A program made the position numbers and the translations under genes. Positions 1-5,879 of a DNA stretch of 10,247 nt are shown piece after piece (positions within the stretch are counted from its first letter, which is position 1; the number at the start of each line of letters is the position of its first letter). A model generated the notes under the pieces. That model made no database searches. It was not told the DNA's origin and saw only the letters and a program-made list of their open reading frames with translations. Origin of the DNA: Candidatus Cloacimonadota bacterium (GTDB taxonomy: Bacteria; Cloacimonadota; Cloacimonadia; Cloacimonadales; TCS61); NCBI GenBank assembly GCA_030596265.1, contig JAUVKM010000047.1, positions 1 to 10,247 on the forward strand, read 5' to 3'.

Positions 1-672
1 ATTTATCATTGAAGGAAGATTTGGATTGATCTTTTCCATCATGGATTTTTTAATAACTACAAATGTTGCACCTGCGGGTCCAATATTTTTCTGAGCTCCA
101 CCATAGATCATATCATATTTACTGAAATCCATTGGTTTACTTAAGAAGTTGGAAGACATATCTGCTATCAATGGAACACCTGCCGGAACTTCAGGATCAA
201 TCTTCCATTCTGTTCCACGAATTGTGTTATTGGTTGTTATGTGAAGATAAGCAGCGTTTTCGGATAATTTCCATTCCTTAGGAATATAAGTGTAATCTTT
301 GTCTTCTGATGTTGCAGCAACGTGTAATTTCTTACCTAAAATTTTAACTTCCTTAATTGCTTTTGTACTCCAAGTACCTGTATCAATATAGTTAGCAACT
401 TTATCATCAGCACAGAAATTGAGCGGGATCATAAAGAATTGGGAACTTGCTCCACCCAGAAGGAATAATGCTTTGTAATCATCGCCTAAACCCATGATCT
501 TCAATAATCTGGCACTTGCACTTTCGATAATTTCCATGTACTGTTTAGAACGATGACTCATTTCTAAAACTGATAGACCATTACCTTTGTAATCTACTAA
601 ATTCTCCTGAATCTCTTTTAATACCTCTTCCGGTAAAACTGCCGGACCTGCACTAAAGTTGTGAACTCTCAT
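1..672 (-). CDS. serC: Phosphoserine aminotransferase, N-terminal 224 residues (cut by window edge)
   Basis: SerC is a PLP enzyme that transfers an amino group from glutamate to 3-phosphohydroxypyruvate, the second step of serine synthesis; in many bacteria it also serves pyridoxine synthesis. The reading frame is open from residue 1 to the left edge, so about 62% of the usual ~360 residues is present. Visible family signatures are the start MRVHNFSAGPAVLP, EMSHRS (residues 37-42), the phosphate-binding GGASSQF (73-79), ADMSSNFLS (170-178) and YGGAQKNIGPAG (190-201), where K195 is the expected Schiff-base lysine. The ATG has a strong ribosome site, GGAGG, eight bases upstream. A TATAAT box lies about 50 bases before the start. 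The next gene in its direction lies outside the window, so an operon (for example with serA) cannot be judged. Nothing looks broken in the part seen. Confidence 0.96.
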   Translation of the reverse strand, partial: MRVHNFSAGPAVLPEEVLKEIQENLVDYKGNGLSVLEMSHRSKQYMEIIESASARLLKIMGLGDDYKALFLLGGASSQFFMIPLNFCADDKVANYIDTGTWSTKAIKEVKILGKKLHVAATSEDKDYTYIPKEWKLSENAAYLHITTNNTIRGTEWKIDPEVPAGVPLIADMSSNFLSKPMDFSKYDMIYGGAQKNIGPAGATFVVIKKSMMEKINPNLPSMIN

Positions 673-996
673 TTTAAAAGCCTCCAGTGATTTATTTTTG
701 TGTTAACTTTAATTTACAGATATTATAGGCAAGTTTTTTTTGAACTCACCCCAAACCCCTCTCTTCAAACCAAGAGAGGGGCTTAGAGAAAACTCGTTTC
801 GAATTATTGTTTTTTATGTCATCCTCGCGAAAGCGGGGATCACATTTTGTAGGGACGATTACCCTTAATCGTCCGAAAGCCTTTTCGCATTTTCTTGTTG
901 ATAAGTTGAACTTATCAACACAATTGCTTTCGCAAGTTCCACTTGCATACGTGTAACCCTCTTTAATCCTCCCTTACAAAGGGAGACTAACGAAAA
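673..996. repeat. Non-coding gap with a chain of short hairpins
   Basis: No gene is seen here. The stretch holds several short inverted repeats in a row: a 10-bp perfect stem at 756-765/772-781 (CCCCTCTCTT and its complement); an 8-bp stem with one G-T pair at 821-828/833-840 around a GAAA loop; a 9-bp stem at 853-861/866-874; a 10-bp stem at 896-905/911-920; a 5-6-bp stem around 932-946; and a 7-bp stem at 969-975/979-985. None is followed by a clear T-run, so they do not look like ordinary terminators. They resemble the small palindromic intergenic repeats that occur in many copies in some bacterial genomes. Copy number elsewhere cannot be seen from here. Confidence 0.7.
722..727 (-). promoter_or_regulatory. 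Possible -10 box for serC
   Basis: The minus strand reads TATAAT here, about 45 bases upstream of the serC ATG, and would give a leader of roughly 40 bases. No good TTGACA-like -35 box sits 16-18 bases further upstream; an A-tract fills that spacer. The call rests on the hexamer and its position only. Confidence 0.35.
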
Positions 997-1104
997 TTAT
1001 TTCAACAGCAACATCTTCTTTGTTACGGTTTTGCTTTCAGTTTCTAATCGATAGAAATAAATACCACTTGCAACTGGGTGATTGTTTTCATCCGTACAAT
1101 TCCT
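997..1104 (-). pseudogene. 3' remnant of a gene for a secreted protein with a C-terminal sorting domain
   Basis: Read on the minus strand, this is 35 codons and a TAA stop, giving NCTDENNHPVASGIYFYRLE and then a tail ending KKMLLLK. It aligns with the last 36 residues of the C25 peptidase at the right of the window, which carries GTDNNGKKVGSGIYFYKLE and ends KKCILLK. This is the end of the FlgD-like or Por-type C-terminal domain that directs proteins to secretion or the surface in this bacterial group. The match stops abruptly at the codon where the family has Trp (here Arg). Upstream of that the frame runs into sequence that fits the opposite-strand gene instead. There is no start codon or room for a signal peptide, so it cannot be a working secreted protein. 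I infer a truncated relic. Confidence 0.8.
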
Positions 1105-1230
1105 ACAAAAACACAGAATTACATTTCAGAAAATAAGAAAACTATTGACGGTTGGAAGAATAAACTTTATTTTATCAGAGATAATTTTAATAGTGATTTG
1201 ACAGTGAAGAAAACAGTTTTGGAGGTTTAG
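1102..1230 (+). pseudogene. 5'-truncated end of an unrecognised gene, first member of the small operon
   Basis: In frame with a TAG at 1228-1230, the plus strand reads as plausible protein (PTKTQNYISENKK, later NKLYFIRDNFNSDL, ending TVLEV). The frame is closed upstream by a TAA at 1045-1047, and no ATG lies between; the codons before about 1102 are the antisense of the sorting-domain remnant. The fragment is hydrophilic and I do not recognise it. Its stop codon touches the ATG of the next gene with no gap, and it contains that gene's GGAGG ribosome site. That is the arrangement expected for the last codons of a translationally coupled upstream gene. I infer that most of this gene was lost at the junction near 1102. 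A short expressed peptide from a non-ATG start is possible but less likely. Confidence 0.6.
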
Positions 1231-1668
1231 ATGGTGAAATTTGATTTAAATAAGTTAAGTGGCTCAGCCATTATTTTGATTGTCATTATGTTAGCTACAA
1301 GTATCTTGCCAGGGAGTTTATTTATTTACATATATAACAAAAACTTTTTTTTACAAGCTGATTTCCTTAAACTTATCCTATTATCAAGTTCAATAACTAT
1401 TCCAATATTGTTTGTTAATATTATTTTTGCACTCCAAACTTTTCCAAATAAAGATAAGGATTTAACTTTCAGTTATTATTTAATTATGGGAAGCAGTTTT
1501 ACATTTACTATAATATTCATATCCATTTTGACTGGTTTCTTTTTCAAATTCACTATTCAAATTGGTGTTTTGATAGTAATAGGTGTGCAAATATTATGGT
1601 TTTTATTATTCATAATTGATAAATTTTTTGCTAAATTAAAAAGAAAAAATAAAAAAATAAATGGCTGA
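1231..1668 (+). CDS. Small membrane protein with four predicted helices, unknown function
   Basis: This encodes 145 residues that I do not recognise. Four hydrophobic stretches are visible at about residues 11-36, 45-69, 80-104 and 108-130. A short polar loop (NKDKDL) lies between helices 2 and 3, and the tail is strongly basic (KLKRKNKK), which by the positive-inside rule puts the C-terminus in the cytoplasm. There are no cysteines and no obvious charged residues inside the helices, so no transport or catalytic motif can be named. The ATG is preceded by GGAGG at a five-base distance and directly follows the stop of the upstream fragment. The gene overlaps the next one by eight bases. It is very AT-rich even for this window. 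It could be a membrane partner of the two genes that follow, judged only from the tight spacing. Confidence 0.75.
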   Translation: MVKFDLNKLSGSAIILIVIMLATSILPGSLFIYIYNKNFFLQADFLKLILLSSSITIPILFVNIIFALQTFPNKDKDLTFSYYLIMGSSFTFTIIFISILTGFFFKFTIQIGVLIVIGVQILWFLLFIIDKFFAKLKRKNKKING

Positions 1669-2107
1669 TAAATACATTACTGAAAAAGGTCAAATTGCTT
1701 ATGCCTTTGAGGGTATTAGTTTAAAAGATTGGAAATACGGATGCCTTGAATGCAAAAACCTTCATGAAAATTATTCTTCTTGCTCTGCTTATCCTAATGG
1801 AATCCCGGATGATCTTCTTTCCGGATTAAGAATGCACACGAAAATCCAGGAAGATCAAACCGGAGAAGTCATTTTTCAACCATTGCTAAATGAAGAAATT
1901 CAAATCAGAACAGAGAATATCAGAGTTGATAAAGCTTTTAAAATATTACAGCATGAAATAACTGAAATAACCAGAGAGATAAATAATTCCAATTCACTAG
2001 ATATTAATACAGTATTCTATCGAAGAGGATTGATCAAAGCATTAAAGATCTACATGGAAGCTTTCGGATTTGAGTTTGTAGATGAGAAAGGAGAGATTAG
2101 TGGATAA
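1661..2107 (+). CDS. Cysteine-containing protein with a C.AYP.GIP motif, unknown function
   Basis: This encodes 148 soluble residues. The striking part is residues 28-72: C28-x2-C31, then C41-SAYPNGIPDDLLSG, H59, and DQTGEVIF. This resembles a motif I have seen in many uncharacterised bacterial proteins, in the form 'CxxC...C.AYP.GIP..I..G..DH..P..GD.GI.F', which may bind a metal through its cysteines and histidine. The usual 'DHR.PYPGD' portion is degenerate here (RMHTKIQEDQ), so this is a divergent member. Residues 85-135 look helical and charged, and there is no membrane segment. The ATG overlaps the end of the previous gene by eight bases and has only a weak A-rich site upstream, suggesting translational coupling. 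I cannot assign a function; metal binding is an inference. Confidence 0.7.
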   Translation: MADKYITEKGQIAYAFEGISLKDWKYGCLECKNLHENYSSCSAYPNGIPDDLLSGLRMHTKIQEDQTGEVIFQPLLNEEIQIRTENIRVDKAFKILQHEITEITREINNSNSLDINTVFYRRGLIKALKIYMEAFGFEFVDEKGEISG

Positions 2108-2492
2108 TATTTATATTAAAGCACTTGAAATCGGGACAAAAAATCTTGATAATGGAATTGCGTTTGATGATTTAAAAAGGAAATTAGATGTAGATAAAAA
2201 GTCTATGATGTTTAGGGATAATTTCAGGAATTGGTTTTATGAAAATTTCTTTCATGTAGAATCAATAGATGTTAAACAAAAAAACTTAAGGGGTAACTTT
2301 ACTGGTTTTCCAAAGCATATAGATACACAATGTTCAATATTAACCGGAAAAGCTTATATGGATTACTTGGATTATATTGAACTACAAGAAGCTCGTCAAA
2401 GTTCTAAAACGGCTAAAACTATTGCAATCACTTCCATAATTATAACTGGATTAATTGCACTTGCACAAATAGTAATTAGTATATGTAATTAA
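2100..2492 (+). CDS. Small protein with one C-terminal membrane helix, unknown function (GTG start)
   Basis: This encodes 130 residues from a GTG at 2100. An in-frame ATG exists at 2082, but it lies inside the previous gene with no ribosome site. The GTG has AGGAG six bases upstream and gives an eight-base overlap with the previous gene, the same overlap as between the first two genes, so I prefer it. Residues 1-80 are soluble and mixed alpha/beta; segments such as FDDLKRKL and FRDNFRNWFYENFF could form a small helical or winged-helix-like fold. After a charged stretch (LQEARQSSKTAK, about 95-106), one hydrophobic helix covers about 107-128 and ends the protein. That makes it a tail-anchored cytoplasmic domain. 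Small proteins of this design are common in variable genome regions, but I cannot name the family. Confidence 0.72.
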   Translation: MDNIYIKALEIGTKNLDNGIAFDDLKRKLDVDKKSMMFRDNFRNWFYENFFHVESIDVKQKNLRGNFTGFPKHIDTQCSILTGKAYMDYLDYIELQEARQSSKTAKTIAITSIIITGLIALAQIVISICN

Positions 2493-2517
2493 AAAACTAA
2501 TTGACAAAATAGTTAGG
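2491..2517. terminator. Weak shared terminator between convergent genes
   Basis: The 27-base gap between the two convergent genes contains AACTA (2495-2499) and TAGTT (2510-2514), a five-pair stem. On the minus strand it is followed by six Ts, and on the plus strand by AGGTTTT. The stem is short and AT-rich, so termination could be inefficient. The position between convergent genes supports the call more than the stem does. Confidence 0.3.
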
Positions 2518-2519
2518 TT

Positions 2520-3359
2520 TTACAGTAAGAGAGATGCACCAATTTCATTTATATATTCACTTTTTCTATTTTCTATTTCTTTCTGATCCATTTGTTTAAA
2601 TTCTAAATTATAGTTAGTCGGAGATTGTCCTGCAAGGACGAAATTTGTATTTTCATAACCATTTTGGTTTAGCGTAAATATAAAATTATTGCAATAATGT
2701 TCATTTCGATTGCAACCGAAAATAATTTCAACTAATGATGATTTATTAAATTTCAATAGACCCGTCACATTTTTCAATAATCTAATTTCTTGTTCATATG
2801 ACCAATTAAGAGATTTTGTAAAAATCATTTCTTCAAAATCAAAATCTTCGTCACTTTTATCGATATCGATTGAAGGCATTATTGATCTGTAATTTACAAA
2901 CTTTAAATCATCTTTAAAGAAATTAATATCTTGTAGAATATCAAATTTTAAACATATACCAGTATGGGAAGATGCATAATGTGACCAAAGAAGATGGTTA
3001 TTATAAGTAGCAGAGAAACAACAGATACCTTGTATCGTTTTTAGAATATTACAAAATTCCAGTGATATTTTTTTGGGATTATCAACTTTATCAAAAACCC
3101 CTTTAGTATCAATATCTGAAAATATATTTTTAATACTATTTTGCGAAAAATTAGCAACGCTATCAAAAGGGTCATTAAAATCTTTGGGTCTGCTGAAATA
3201 CAAAGAATTCTCCTTTAGGTTTTCCCAAATATGAGATTGTATAAATTCTTCATCATTTTGTTTATTGGTTTTCTTATTCATTAAAGAAGTATAATGATAA
3301 ATATATCTTGGTATTTTACCAATATTAACTCTTTGCGCCAAACTATTTTCTCTGGTCAT
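2520..3359 (-). CDS. DUF2971 family protein
   Basis: This 279-residue protein has the recognisable signatures of the DUF2971 family: YIYHYTS near the start (19-25), LYFSRPKDFNDPFD (53-66), CCFSATYNNHLLWSHYASSH (113-132) followed by TGICLKFD (133-140), and TKSLNWSYEQEIRLL (181-195). The conserved Tyr/His/Trp/Glu residues of these blocks are all present, so it appears intact and of usual length. The family has no established biochemical role that I can state; members often sit in variable regions of bacterial genomes, which fits the neighbourhood here. It is cytoplasmic, with no signal peptide or membrane helix. The ATG has AGGGA nine bases upstream. It is convergent with the three-gene operon, so it is not co-transcribed with it. 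High confidence in the family, none in the function. Confidence 0.88.
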   Translation of the reverse strand: MTRENSLAQRVNIGKIPRYIYHYTSLMNKKTNKQNDEEFIQSHIWENLKENSLYFSRPKDFNDPFDSVANFSQNSIKNIFSDIDTKGVFDKVDNPKKISLEFCNILKTIQGICCFSATYNNHLLWSHYASSHTGICLKFDILQDINFFKDDLKFVNYRSIMPSIDIDKSDEDFDFEEMIFTKSLNWSYEQEIRLLKNVTGLLKFNKSSLVEIIFGCNRNEHYCNNFIFTLNQNGYENTNFVLAGQSPTNYNLEFKQMDQKEIENRKSEYINEIGASLLL

Positions 3360-3612
3360 ATAACATATTCCCTATAAGATCTTTGTGCATAATGTGTGTG
3401 TCCCCGTCAATTTTGTCACGTACGCACCCGATTTGGTAGTGTATACGAACTTTCATCATTAATTAATCAAATATTACGAAGGACATGAAGCACAAGTTCC
3501 TATCCTTCGCAAGTATTTTTTATTCATAATTCTTTTATTTATTCCCTAACCATTGCGAAGGTCAATTAAAGCAAGAAGCCCTAAAACCTTCGCAAGGTAT
3601 TTGTGCATTACT
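3360..3612. repeat. Non-coding gap with four alternating copies of a 9-bp motif
   Basis: No gene is seen here. The motif CCTTCGCAA occurs at 3504-3512 and 3587-3595 on the plus strand and at 3553-3561 on the minus strand. A one-mismatch copy (TTACGAAGG) lies at 3474-3482 in the minus sense. The orientations therefore alternate and form two possible long hairpins: 3474-3482 with 3504-3512, and 3553-3561 with 3587-3595. The region also supplies the upstream DNA of the DUF2971 gene; TTGACG occurs there on the minus strand (around 3405-3410), but no matching -10 box at proper spacing was found. Confidence 0.65.
3581..3598 (-). terminator. Possible terminator after the YgiQ gene
   Basis: On the minus strand, about 15 bases beyond the ygiQ stop, ACCTT-GCG-AAGGT forms a five-pair stem with a three-base loop and is followed by TTTT. 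It overlaps the last copy of the CCTTCGCAA motif. The stem is short, so the call is tentative, but the position is right. Confidence 0.4.
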
Positions 3613-5388
3613 TTATCTCTTTCTCTTACGTTTATTAGTTGTTACTCTCTGTTCATTATCCAGAAAAAAATCTATCAAGTCTTTTCTGCCGGCATTCTTC
3701 AAAGCTTCAATTATCAGCTTTTTGTTTTGTGGTACAAACCATTGAACAAGCGCTTTCTGTAATCTTATCTCCCTGCCTTTTGGAGTATTGATCTTCTTCC
3801 CATCAAGGTCGAGTCCGGTATAATACATCATTGTACTTTGCGTCATTGGAGTCGGTGTAAATTGCTGGATCTGTTTCAATTTAATCCCTTGCTTCTTCAG
3901 GTAAGTCGCTAATTGGATAGTCTCTTTCAAGCTCGAACCCGGATGTCCTACAATAATGTATGGAACAATAAACTGTCTTTTACCTATATCGTTGCAATAA
4001 TCGCTATAAATATCATGGAATCGCTCATAAAGCTTTATAGAAGGTTTATTCATATAATGCAGAACTTCGGGGCTGATGTGTTCCGGTGCAAGTTTAAGAA
4101 GTCCGCTAGTATGATATTTTGCAACTATTTTTATGTAATCAATATCTCTTAGTGCCAGATCAAACCTGATACCGGAAGAGATAAAAGAATGTTTGACCTG
4201 TCTAAGTTTTCTAACTTCATTTAATAGTTTTTTCTGATGTTGATGAGAAGTATCCAAATGAGGACAAATCTCGGGAAATAGACAAGAAGTTATTTTACAG
4301 GTTTCACTTATCCCAAGTTTACAGCTCATTCCATACATATTAGCCGATGGACCACCAATATCACTGATCGTACCCTTGAAATTGTTATCTGCTGCAATGG
4401 TCTTTATCTCTTTTATTATCGATCCAATACTGCGTGATCTGATAGTTTTACCCTGATGCTCACCAATCGCACAAAAATGACAGCCACCAAAACAACCACG
4501 ATGTGCAGTTACTGAATCCTTTATCTGGGTAAAAGCTGGAATTTTCTTTCCCCTGTAATCTGGATGAGGTTGGCGTGTGAAGTTAAGATCGTATATTTTA
4601 TCAAGCTCTTTGGTAGATAATGATTTAGCGGGTGGGTTGTGAATGAGAAAACTTTTACCAAATTTCTGAATGAGAATTTTATCCCTAAAATCATTCCAGA
4701 ACAATTTATGCATTTTTAAGAAATTATCTTTAGAAAGATCATTGGAAAATTCCGGCAAGACAACTGCACCTTCAACCTCTTTTCCCATTACCACAGTTCC
4801 TGGAATATTTTTCATTTCTTTTATATCTTCATTGTTGTTCAACTTTCCAGCAATTGTATTAATCGTCCTCTCTCCCATTCCATAAACAAGTATATCTGCT
4901 CTGGAATCGAAGATTATAGAATTACGTAGTTTATCACTCCAGTAATCGTAATGAGGCAACCGACGCATGCTGGCTTCAACTCCACCTAAGATCACAGGTG
5001 TATCTTTGTAGATCGATCTTACTTTCTGAGTATAGACAACTGCAGCTCTGTTCGGACGTAAACCACTTTTTCCACCTGGCGAATATGCATCTTCAGAACG
5101 TATTTTGCGGAGTGCTGTGTAGTGGTTTATCATTGAATCCATATTCCCCGAAGATACTCCAAAGAATAATCTGGGACGTCCAAGTTTTTTGAAATCAGCA
5201 TCACTTTGCCAGTCAGGTTGGGAAATTATTCCTACTTTGTAACCTTCTGCTTCCAGAGATCGGGCAATAATAATGGGTCCAAAGCTGGGATGATCAACAT
5301 AAGCATCACCGGTAATAATGATGATATCGAGTTGTTCCCAACCTCTATCTTTAAGATCTTTTTGAGATGTCGGTAAAAAGTTGTTCAT
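3613..5388 (-). CDS. ygiQ: YgiQ family radical SAM protein
   Basis: This 591-residue protein matches the YgiQ family. The N-terminal part has FLPTSQKDLKDRGW (4-17), DIIIITGDAYVDHPSFG (21-37) and GGVEASMRRLPHYDYWSD (135-152), a fold related to cobalamin-binding domains. The radical SAM core carries the cluster motif C299-x3-C303-x2-C306 in HRGCFGGCHFC, which would hold a 4Fe-4S cluster and S-adenosylmethionine. A second cysteine group typical of the family follows (C356, C364, C369, C375). KLAPEHIS (432-439) and QQFTPTPMT (508-516) are further family blocks. The tail is very basic (KRKRKR). The substrate is not known to me. The family match of the first residues supports the ATG chosen, yet no ribosome site precedes it: the six bases before ATG are TTTTTT, the tail of the upstream csp terminator. 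Expression may thus depend on read-through or an unseen promoter. Confidence 0.95.
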   Translation of the reverse strand: MNNFLPTSQKDLKDRGWEQLDIIIITGDAYVDHPSFGPIIIARSLEAEGYKVGIISQPDWQSDADFKKLGRPRLFFGVSSGNMDSMINHYTALRKIRSEDAYSPGGKSGLRPNRAAVVYTQKVRSIYKDTPVILGGVEASMRRLPHYDYWSDKLRNSIIFDSRADILVYGMGERTINTIAGKLNNNEDIKEMKNIPGTVVMGKEVEGAVVLPEFSNDLSKDNFLKMHKLFWNDFRDKILIQKFGKSFLIHNPPAKSLSTKELDKIYDLNFTRQPHPDYRGKKIPAFTQIKDSVTAHRGCFGGCHFCAIGEHQGKTIRSRSIGSIIKEIKTIAADNNFKGTISDIGGPSANMYGMSCKLGISETCKITSCLFPEICPHLDTSHQHQKKLLNEVRKLRQVKHSFISSGIRFDLALRDIDYIKIVAKYHTSGLLKLAPEHISPEVLHYMNKPSIKLYERFHDIYSDYCNDIGKRQFIVPYIIVGHPGSSLKETIQLATYLKKQGIKLKQIQQFTPTPMTQSTMMYYTGLDLDGKKINTPKGREIRLQKALVQWFVPQNKKLIIEALKNAGRKDLIDFFLDNEQRVTTNKRKRKR

Positions 5389-5389
5389 A

Positions 5390-5415
5390 AAAAAATAGCG
5401 ACGCTTTAGCGCCGC
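5390..5415 (-). terminator. Intrinsic terminator of the cold-shock gene, ending at the ygiQ start
   Basis: On the minus strand, GCGGCGC-TAAA-GCGTCGC forms a seven-pair GC-rich stem (one G-U pair) with a four-base loop, followed by TATTTTTT. This is a textbook Rho-independent terminator about 20 bases after the csp stop codon. The wobble pair is stable only in the minus-strand transcript; on the plus strand it would be an A-C mismatch, so the direction is clear. Its T-tract touches the ATG of the ygiQ gene. Confidence 0.85.
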
Positions 5416-5435
5416 AATAAATTATATTTAACAGA

Positions 5436-5648
5436 TCACGGATTCAATCTGATAATATTAATCGCTTGAATTCCTCTATCGGTTTCAATTGTATCAAATT
5501 CTACTTCTTCATCCGGGATGAGTGTTTTTCTACCCAATTCTGATACTGTTACTATTGATTTCCAGTGAACGAAAAATTCTTTTCCCTCCGCTGTAATGAC
5601 AAAACCATAACCCTTTCCTTCATCAAACCATTTTACAGTTCCCTTCAT
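5436..5648 (-). CDS. Cold-shock domain protein (CspA family)
   Basis: This 70-residue protein is a single cold-shock domain, a five-strand OB-fold that binds single-stranded RNA and DNA and acts as an RNA chaperone or antiterminator. It has the usual start MKGTVKWFDEGKGYGFV, with RNP1 as KGYGFV (12-17), and RNP2 as FFVHW (25-29), where most relatives have VFVHF or VFVHY. The length and the ending (IQAINIIRL) are standard. The ATG has AGGA about nine bases upstream. A strong intrinsic terminator follows the stop, so it is probably a single-gene unit. Whether it is cold-induced cannot be told; the long AT-rich leader region would allow the RNA-based control known for cspA, but no conserved element is recognisable. 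Confidence 0.95.
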   Translation of the reverse strand: MKGTVKWFDEGKGYGFVITAEGKEFFVHWKSIVTVSELGRKTLIPDEEVEFDTIETDRGIQAINIIRLNP

Positions 5649-5879
5649 ATTTTTCTTCCTTTTTTGTTTTATTTACAATTTCTAATTACTTCTAAAATAA
5701 GCAAGTGATTTTTATTTAGTAATCTGTGAGCCTATCTCATACAAAATTTTACCACAGATGAACACTGATAAACACAGATGAAAAATGAAAGGTAAGTTAT
5801 AGGTTTCGAGTCGTAAAAAAGTTTACAAAGACGACTTGAGCGGTGGAGTATAATTGTGTAGTTGGGGGTTGTTTAGTAT
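5649..5879. repeat. Non-coding gap with a 10-bp tandem motif
   Basis: No gene is seen. Near the middle are three consecutive 10-base units, CACAGATGAA (5753-5762), CACTGATAAA (5763-5772) and CACAGATGAA again (5773-5782). Motifs of this look occur as scattered intergenic repeats in various bacteria. An 8-pair imperfect stem, 5807-5814 with 5831-5838, lies downstream of the methyltransferase stop but lacks a T-run. The left part is the AT-rich upstream DNA of the cold-shock gene; no convincing promoter pair was found. Confidence 0.55.

Noticed and set aside
756..781. Terminator hairpin near serC
   Set aside because: It is upstream of serC rather than after a gene, and no T-run follows on the strand that would need it.
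2710..2892. Short plus-strand reading frame inside the DUF2971 gene
   Set aside because: It lies antisense within a clear family protein and its translation has no recognisable features.
3474..3598. CRISPR array from the repeated CCTTCGCAA motif
   Set aside because: The copies are only 9 bases long, alternate in orientation and have unequal spacing.
3553..3762. Plus-strand reading frame of 69 codons
   Set aside because: It overlaps the repeat region and the end of ygiQ antisense, has no ribosome site, and the opposite strand encodes a conserved protein.
3913..5192. Three plus-strand reading frames inside ygiQ (3913-4152, 4670-4885, 4998-5192)
   Set aside because: All are antisense shadows of the radical SAM gene.
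5807..5838. Terminator for the methyltransferase gene
   Set aside because: The stem has a wobble pair and a 16-base loop, and no T-run follows it on the minus strand.
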